Assembly (NCBI RefSeq): GCF_000425065.1
Contig: NZ_AULB01000041.1
Location: 1 to 57,754, forward strand
Direction: 5' to 3'
From: Actinomadura rifamycini DSM 43936
Lineage (GTDB): Bacteria; Actinomycetota; Actinomycetes; Streptosporangiales; Streptosporangiaceae
Length of the DNA stretch: 57,754 bases
Shown: positions 53,359 to 57,754 of the stretch, piece after piece
Position numbering within the stretch: position 1 is the first letter of the stretch
How the letters are laid out: each line of letters begins with the position of its first letter
The notes under the pieces: model-generated
Told to the model about the DNA's origin: nothing
Seen by the model: the letters and a program-made list of their open reading frames with translations, nothing else
Databases searched by the model: none
Position numbers and translations under genes: made by a program

Positions 53359-53907
53359 ATGACGGCCCGCACGAAGGCGTCCAGGCGGGACTGGATCGAG
53401 GCCGCGTACGGGGAACTGGCCCGCACCGGCGAGCGCGGCGTGACGATCAACGCGCTCGCGGCCCGCCTGGGCGTCACCAAGGGCAGCTTCTACTGGCACT
53501 TCAAGGACCGCACCGAGCTGGTGCGGGCCCTGCTCGACCGGTGGGCGCACGAGCGGACGGACGAGATGCTCGGGCTCGCGCTCGGCACCACCGCCGACCC
53601 GCGCGAGCGGCTGCGCCGCGTCCAGGCGCTCGGCCGCGAGATCGCGCCGGTCGACCGCGCGATGCGGCTGTGGGCGCGGCGCGAGCCCGCGGCCGAGGAG
53701 GCCGTCCGGCACGCCGACCGCGCCCTCCTCGGCCACATCACCGCCTGCCTGCGCGATTTCGGCTTCGCCCCCGACGACGCCCGCCTGCGCGCCCTGCTCA
53801 TGCTCCGCTCATGGGTCGGCGGCTACCTCGTCCCCACACCCCCGGACGCCCCCGACCAAGACGACCGCATGCTCGCCCTCCTCCTCACCCCCTCCCCAGA
53901 GGACTGA
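53359..53907 (+). CDS. TetR-family transcriptional regulator
   Basis: A 182-residue regulator. The DNA-binding part is ASRRDWIEAAYGELARTGER and INALAARLGVTKGSFYWHFK, followed by the ligand-binding helices (MRLWARREPAAEEAVRHADR; RALLMLRSWVGGYLVPTP). It starts 25 nt after the flavoprotein gene and is probably co-transcribed, giving feedback through the twin operators at 52152-52189. Confidence 0.93.
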   Translation: MTARTKASRRDWIEAAYGELARTGERGVTINALAARLGVTKGSFYWHFKDRTELVRALLDRWAHERTDEMLGLALGTTADPRERLRRVQALGREIAPVDRAMRLWARREPAAEEAVRHADRALLGHITACLRDFGFAPDDARLRALLMLRSWVGGYLVPTPPDAPDQDDRMLALLLTPSPED

Positions 53908-53949
53908 GGCCCGGGCTCGCGTCCGCCGTGACGGACGCGAGCCCGGGCC
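53908..53949. terminator. Bidirectional hairpin terminator
   Basis: Perfect 18-bp stem (GGCCCGGGCTCGCGTCCG and complement) with a 6-nt loop, beginning at the TetR stop codon and ending 13 bases before the stop of the convergent secreted-protein gene. Confidence 0.85.
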
Positions 53950-53962
53950 CCACCCGGCGCGG

Positions 53963-55216
53963 CTAGCTCAGCGGCGGCTCGACGTAGGCGTACTCGACGA
54001 TGCTCGTGCCGTCGAGGGTCGCGGTCACCGTGGCGCTCTCACCCCATTCGGGGACGGGACCGACGGTCGTGCCGGTGAAGGCGACCGAGGAGGCCCCCGC
54101 CGGGACGGTCACCTCCGCGGGCACCCGCAGCGACGGAACGTCGCTGCTCAGCGCTACGGTGACGGCTTCGTCCGTCACCGCTCCCAGGTGCAGTGTCCCC
54201 TCGAACGTCTGGTCGGGGTAGAGCGGCCAGGGGAACTCGATGGCCTTCAGACCCGGGAGCACGCGGAACGTGTGGCTGCGCGTTCCGACGCCCTCCATCT
54301 CGGCGGTGACCGTGACGAGGCCGTTGATGTCATTGCGGAGAGACGGGCGCACCGCGACCTGCCCGCTGGTGCCCTCGTACAGCATGCGGGGCGAGGGGAC
54401 GCCGACTCCCCGGTCGTCCGAGGTGAAGGTCACCTCCACCCCGTCGTGCGGGATGGGTTCCGGCAGATCGAGCGTCAGAGCAGCTCTGCCCCCGCCGCGC
54501 ACGGTGTCGGGGCCGGTGAGGCGCCAGTCCGCGTCGTACCTCCACGCCTGCATAGTGACGACGGCGCTCATGCTCTGCCCCGGGAGCCTCGCCGTGACCG
54601 TGACCTCGGCGTCCTGGGGGATGCGGACCGACTTCCCGTGCCTTCCGGCCACCCCGAGCGCACCGTTCGGAATCTTGATGGGCCATACCTCGAGCGCCTC
54701 GTGGTCGCTTTCCATGTCGATCGTCAACCCCTCGGCCGGCGCCGTGCCATTGATACCGATGTTGATATCGACGTAGTCGCCGCTGATGAGAGGTGAGACC
54801 ACCAGGAACTTCAGTCCGGGCAGAAGCCCGAGGGGCTTGGTCACCTCGTGCCCGTGCGCCGAAGCCGTGATGGCGACGTTGAAATCCCCGTATATGTAGT
54901 CCGGCTGGTGCGTCTGGATGGGGAAGGCGGCTTCGGTCTGCCCTGCCGGGACGACCAGTCGGGGCGGCACGCTCACCCAGGAGGCGTCCGCCGAGGCGAG
55001 AGCGACCCTGACGGGCCGGTGCCACGCGCAGTCCAGGCGGACCGAGCCGACCGCCTCGGCGCCGGAACGCACCTTCTCCGCGGGCAGCACCACGTCCGCG
55101 ACCTGCGGGCGGCAGCCGGGCGTCGCCGTTGCCTCGGCGTTCGCCGGCGGGGCGACACCGAAAAAGACGATGAGGGCGGCGACGACGGCCGCCGGCCATG
55201 CTCTTACCGAACTCAC
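53963..55216 (-). CDS. Secreted protein with Ig-like beta-sandwich repeats
   Basis: 417 residues. A signal peptide (VRAWPAAVVAALIVFFGVAP, cut after PANA) leads into an all-beta protein: repeated segments of about 90 residues such as PPRLVVPAGQTEAAFPIQTH, LSSDVPSLRVPAEVTVPAGA and SSVAFTGTTVGPVPEWGES resemble cadherin/CalX-like or Ig repeats. Two Cys (GCRPQ, LDCAWHR) may pair. No enzymatic motif. GTG 55216 places the signal at the N-terminus; the frame is open upstream to 55267. GC content is lower than the window average, as in recently gained genes. Confidence 0.7.
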   Translation of the reverse strand: MSSVRAWPAAVVAALIVFFGVAPPANAEATATPGCRPQVADVVLPAEKVRSGAEAVGSVRLDCAWHRPVRVALASADASWVSVPPRLVVPAGQTEAAFPIQTHQPDYIYGDFNVAITASAHGHEVTKPLGLLPGLKFLVVSPLISGDYVDINIGINGTAPAEGLTIDMESDHEALEVWPIKIPNGALGVAGRHGKSVRIPQDAEVTVTARLPGQSMSAVVTMQAWRYDADWRLTGPDTVRGGGRAALTLDLPEPIPHDGVEVTFTSDDRGVGVPSPRMLYEGTSGQVAVRPSLRNDINGLVTVTAEMEGVGTRSHTFRVLPGLKAIEFPWPLYPDQTFEGTLHLGAVTDEAVTVALSSDVPSLRVPAEVTVPAGASSVAFTGTTVGPVPEWGESATVTATLDGTSIVEYAYVEPPLS

Positions 55217-55369
55217 TCCACGCTCTTTTCTCGCACTGCGCCATGGCCCGACAACGATGAGCAGCAAGAGCGGGGAGTTCTTCTGTTGGAACCGAGCCGT
55301 CCCGTGCAGACCTAGAACAGACTTTCGAATGGGACGTCGGAGATCATAACCGCTCCCCCGTCGCGCCGC

Positions 55370-55415
55370 TGTGACTGACGCTGATAGTTGGCCCTTGATG
55401 CTGCTAGTTGGCCCT
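55370..55415 (+). repeat. Transposon end with two 20-bp tandem repeats
   Basis: TGACGCTGATAGTTGGCCCT (55376-55395) is directly followed by TGATGCTGCTAGTTGGCCCT (55396-55415), 18 of 20 bases identical. They lie 40 nt behind the tniQ-like gene, and a TGT at 55370 would be the tip of the element. Repeated transposase-binding sites at the ends are characteristic of Tn7/Tn5053-class transposons. Confidence 0.65.
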
Positions 55416-55456
55416 GGGGTGTCGGCATGTTCATGAGGTGTTGATCGTGCAGAGAG

Positions 55457-57451
55457 CTAGCTGGTTTCCCTGCGGTCGATCTTGGCTGTCAGCTCGTGGG
55501 CGTAGGAGTGCAAGATCGTTGCGAGGGTTGCTGTCGGGCCCTTGTGGCTGGTGCGGATCCTGTAGCGGATCTGCTGGGTGTCGTAGGTGAGCATGTTGGT
55601 CTTGGTTCCGTTGGCTTTGCGGGCTTCACCTTGGAGGAGTGGAGCGAGGCGGTGGTCGCCGCAGGTGATCGTTGCCCAGATGATGACGGAGGCTGCGCGT
55701 CGTTTGCGGTCGTCCCAGATCGAGGATGGCGTGGCTGATCTGTTCCGATGTCGCATGTTGAGGCGCGAGATCATCTCTTCCCAGGTAGGGGTGGGGATCT
55801 CCCAGGCGGTGAGGGAAGCACGCCGGCGGCCGTAGTCGATGAGGTCGCTGGTTGTGTTGAGTTCGTCCCGGAAGGTGTGGATGGCGGTGGCGAGGGTCTT
55901 GGCGTTGGCTGGCTCGTTCTCCCAGACTCTCACTGTGTGCGTGCTGCTCGCGCTGGTGGTCGAGTTGATGCCGAGTAGCTCGCCGGCGGTGGCCACAGAT
56001 CCGCCGCTGGACATCTGGACGAGGCGGATGGCGGCGGTTCGGCGCAGGTGGGAGGGATTGATTCCCTCTGGAGCTGCGAAGTGGCGTTCGAACCAGGCGT
56101 CGGTCATGTACTGGGGGATGTGCTGGTGGCCGAACCGGCAGTCTCCCGCGGGTGCGATCACAAGGTGGCCGTGCTGACGGTGGTGTTCTCGCCAGCCGTA
56201 GGCCTGGCCGAGGCCGGCGCGGTTGCGGCTGAGGAGGTTGGCGCCGCGTTCACGGGTTGGGTGCAGTTCCTGCATATTCGTTTCGATCACGGCGCTGAAT
56301 GCTGCGGAGCAGAATCGTTTTGTTCTACCGACGAAGGTGCGGAAGTTGGTGATGTCAACGGCGTTGGACAGGAGTGGCCTGAGGTGTTCGCTGGCTGCCT
56401 CTCGGCTTGGCTGGCTGAGGATTTGATCGGCGATGGCGAGCAGGGCGCTGCAGGCTGCTGGGTCTGTGGGCGGGCTGCTGAAGATCGTGGCCGAACGGGG
56501 CCGCTTGCCCTTGGCCTTGAGATCGCGGATGAGGCTGTGCTGTCGCTGCAGGTGATCGTCGAGGCTGTCGGTCAGCGGCGGCGGGCTGTCCAGGTGGCGG
56601 GCCTGTGGCCAGGTGTAACTGATCAGGAAACACGCCAGTCGCAGATCCAGGAAGTAGCGGGAGGCCCGGGTCTGGTCTCCGATGCTGGACACGGTTTCGG
56701 GTGCATCGGGCTGCAGACGGGCGAGCAGCCGTTGCTGGAGGTCCAGCACGTGCTGGATGGTCGTGGTGTCCGTGGGCTCGTCGTCGGCGGTGTCGAGCCG
56801 GTGGCCGCACGGCTGTCGGCGCTTTCGTCGGTCGGGTTCAGTTCGTTTTGACGGGGCGCGGCATTGCGCCGGGTGGAGAAGTTCATTTGACTGCGGGATG
56901 AGCCCGGCGGCGCGCGGCCCGGCGTGAGCCGGTTGACCGCATTCTGGGCAGCGAGCGACAAGCAAGCGGTTATGGATGGGACAAGCGGAAACCAACGGCA
57001 GCCGCCAGGTCTTTTTCCAGGTTCCGTTGTAGAGGTATCCGAGGGAGCCGTCGTCACCGGCCAGGCAATCAGGGCAGTATCGCGTGTGCTGGGTGAACAC
57101 CCAGCGCAGCAGCGCAGGGACCTGCTGGGTCTGCTGCAAAAAGATGCCGAGTTTGTGTTCGGAGATGGTCAGGTCGAGGGGCGGGTAGCGTTCGCCGAAG
57201 CTGGCCAGGCAGAGTCCGTCGGTCTCTTGTTGCGTGAGTTGGCAGGCGTGGGCGAAGCGGGCGGCTCGTTCAGGTTCGAGCTTCAGCAAGAACCGTGAGG
57301 GGATCCGGCCGCTCTGGTCGGCCAGCCCGGTGCGGGTGACGATCAGTGCGGGTGGCTGCTCCAGGCGGTGTGCCAGCCGAAGCAGATAGCCCGGCAACTC
57401 CTCGTCCGGGAGCGGGGTGAGGTGCCACGGATCTTCCGGACAGGGCCCCAA
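55457..57451 (-). CDS. TniQ/TnsD-family transposon targeting protein, 5' end replaced by IS3
   Basis: 664 residues. After an 11-residue stretch encoded by the IS3 tip (GPCPEDPWHL), the native protein continues in frame at TPLPDEELPGYLLRLAHRLE, the usual TniQ opening. Zinc finger Cys/His follow: C126-x2-C129, C157-x2-H160, C168-x2-C171 (HTRYCPDC; CPIHNRLL; RCPECG). The long C-terminus (GHQHIPQYMTDAWFERHFAA; ELLGINSTTSA) is TnsD-like. TniQ recruits the transposase to target DNA. The other tni genes are missing from this side. The TTG at 57451 inside the IS end is the only start in frame, so expression depends on the IS. Confidence 0.82.
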   Translation of the reverse strand: MGPCPEDPWHLTPLPDEELPGYLLRLAHRLEQPPALIVTRTGLADQSGRIPSRFLLKLEPERAARFAHACQLTQQETDGLCLASFGERYPPLDLTISEHKLGIFLQQTQQVPALLRWVFTQHTRYCPDCLAGDDGSLGYLYNGTWKKTWRLPLVSACPIHNRLLVARCPECGQPAHAGPRAAGLIPQSNELLHPAQCRAPSKRTEPDRRKRRQPCGHRLDTADDEPTDTTTIQHVLDLQQRLLARLQPDAPETVSSIGDQTRASRYFLDLRLACFLISYTWPQARHLDSPPPLTDSLDDHLQRQHSLIRDLKAKGKRPRSATIFSSPPTDPAACSALLAIADQILSQPSREAASEHLRPLLSNAVDITNFRTFVGRTKRFCSAAFSAVIETNMQELHPTRERGANLLSRNRAGLGQAYGWREHHRQHGHLVIAPAGDCRFGHQHIPQYMTDAWFERHFAAPEGINPSHLRRTAAIRLVQMSSGGSVATAGELLGINSTTSASSTHTVRVWENEPANAKTLATAIHTFRDELNTTSDLIDYGRRRASLTAWEIPTPTWEEMISRLNMRHRNRSATPSSIWDDRKRRAASVIIWATITCGDHRLAPLLQGEARKANGTKTNMLTYDTQQIRYRIRTSHKGPTATLATILHSYAHELTAKIDRRETS

Positions 57452-57754
57452 CTAGAGTTGGGGAGAACCGGAAGGGAAGGTCGTTGGCACGACAGAGGCG
57501 GCATTTCACCCAGGAGCACAAGGACGAGATCGTCCGGATGGTCCTGGACGGCCCGCGCCCCATCGCCCATGTGGCCCGTGAGGGCGGCATCCACGACACC
57601 ACCCTGGGCAACTGGGTCAAGGACTACCGCAGACGCCACGGCGACGACGCGTCCACCACACCGGCCGGCGCCCCGAAGAGCCTCCGGGAACGCGAACTCG
57701 AACGCGAGAACCGCAAACTCCGCGAAGAGAACGAGTTCCTGAAAAAAGCCGCGG
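57418..57754 (+). mobile_element. IS3-family insertion sequence, right copy (cut by window edge)
   Basis: The second copy of the element at the left end, in opposite orientation; it begins TGAGGTGCCACGGATCTTCC at 57418. Flanking bases differ from those of the left copy, which marks the border. It is inserted at the very 5' end of the tniQ-like gene. Target-site duplications cannot be read because the far ends lie outside. Confidence 0.85.
57484..57754 (+). CDS. IS3-family transposase OrfA (partial, runs off the edge)
   Basis: Same protein as at the left end, 90 residues visible: HTH (KDEIVRMVLDGPRPIAHVAR; TTLGNWVKDYRRRHGDD), an Ala/Pro/Thr linker, and the Leu zipper (LRERELERENRKLREENEFL) ending KKAA at the edge, just where OrfA normally gives way to OrfB by frameshift. 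TTG start at 57484 behind GGAAGGGAAGG. Confidence 0.85.
   Translation, partial: MARQRRHFTQEHKDEIVRMVLDGPRPIAHVAREGGIHDTTLGNWVKDYRRRHGDDASTTPAGAPKSLRERELERENRKLREENEFLKKAA

Overview
The window is very GC-rich, with GTG/TTG starts, tight ATGA-type gene overlaps, a conservon (histidine kinase / roadblock / DUF742 / small GTPase) and Cys-containing leader peptides. These point to an actinomycete, and the gene mix suggests a Thermomonosporaceae/Streptosporangiales-type soil organism; the family level is inference. Both ends lie inside the same IS3-family element in inverted orientation, so the window is probably a contig broken at a repeated IS.

Layout: 1-0.5 kb holds an IS3 end and an ISL3-type transposase remnant. 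0.5-10 kb is a patchwork: an Rrf2 regulator divergent from a CynX-type MFS transporter, an MFS remnant, a PF04672-type methyltransferase, a DUF5753 regulator, a degenerate nucleotidyl-cyclase-like protein, a lipoprotein, an Old-Yellow-Enzyme/FAD reductase and an SRPBCC protein. 10.6-17.7 kb is the most exciting region. A divergent MFS exporter faces a cytochrome P450, which is followed 40 nt later by an 18-bp gene encoding MRYLH. This matches the pentapeptide precursor pattern of the biarylitide RiPPs (P450 crosslinking of Tyr and His). A perfect 19-bp stem-loop comes next, then an M28 peptidase, an Asp/Asn-hydroxylase-like dioxygenase, a methyltransferase and a sulfotransferase in tight succession. 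This looks like an enlarged minimal-RiPP cluster with trimming, hydroxylation, methylation and sulfation.

17.7-24.7 kb is a zone of gene decay (hydrolase, HTH, TetR, AraC, ABC-ATPase fragments). It also holds an FMN-reductase/GNAT fusion divergent from a MarR gene across a symmetric operator. 24.8-32.8 kb carries release factor 3, a SulP transporter, an ECF41/SigJ-like sigma factor with its oxidoreductase/epimerase-type partners, and an SDR. 32.8-37.3 kb is the conservon, in which the GTPase gene is frameshifted.

37.8-44.1 kb is a sulfur module: sulfonate-type ABC importer, TauD-like dioxygenase, sulfite-oxidase-like enzyme, cysteine dioxygenase and rhodanese. Two of its operons start with a short Cys-containing leader peptide behind an identical 17-bp promoter segment. 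44.2-48.2 kb has a membrane protein and a LolD/FtsX-type ABC system. 48.2-52.1 kb is the arabinose operon araB-araD-araA, divergent from an acyl-CoA-dehydrogenase-like flavoprotein plus TetR gene. 54-57.7 kb has a secreted Ig-like protein, a Tn7/Tn5053-type transposon end (two 20-bp repeats) with a tniQ-like gene, and the second IS3 copy, which has replaced the start of tniQ.
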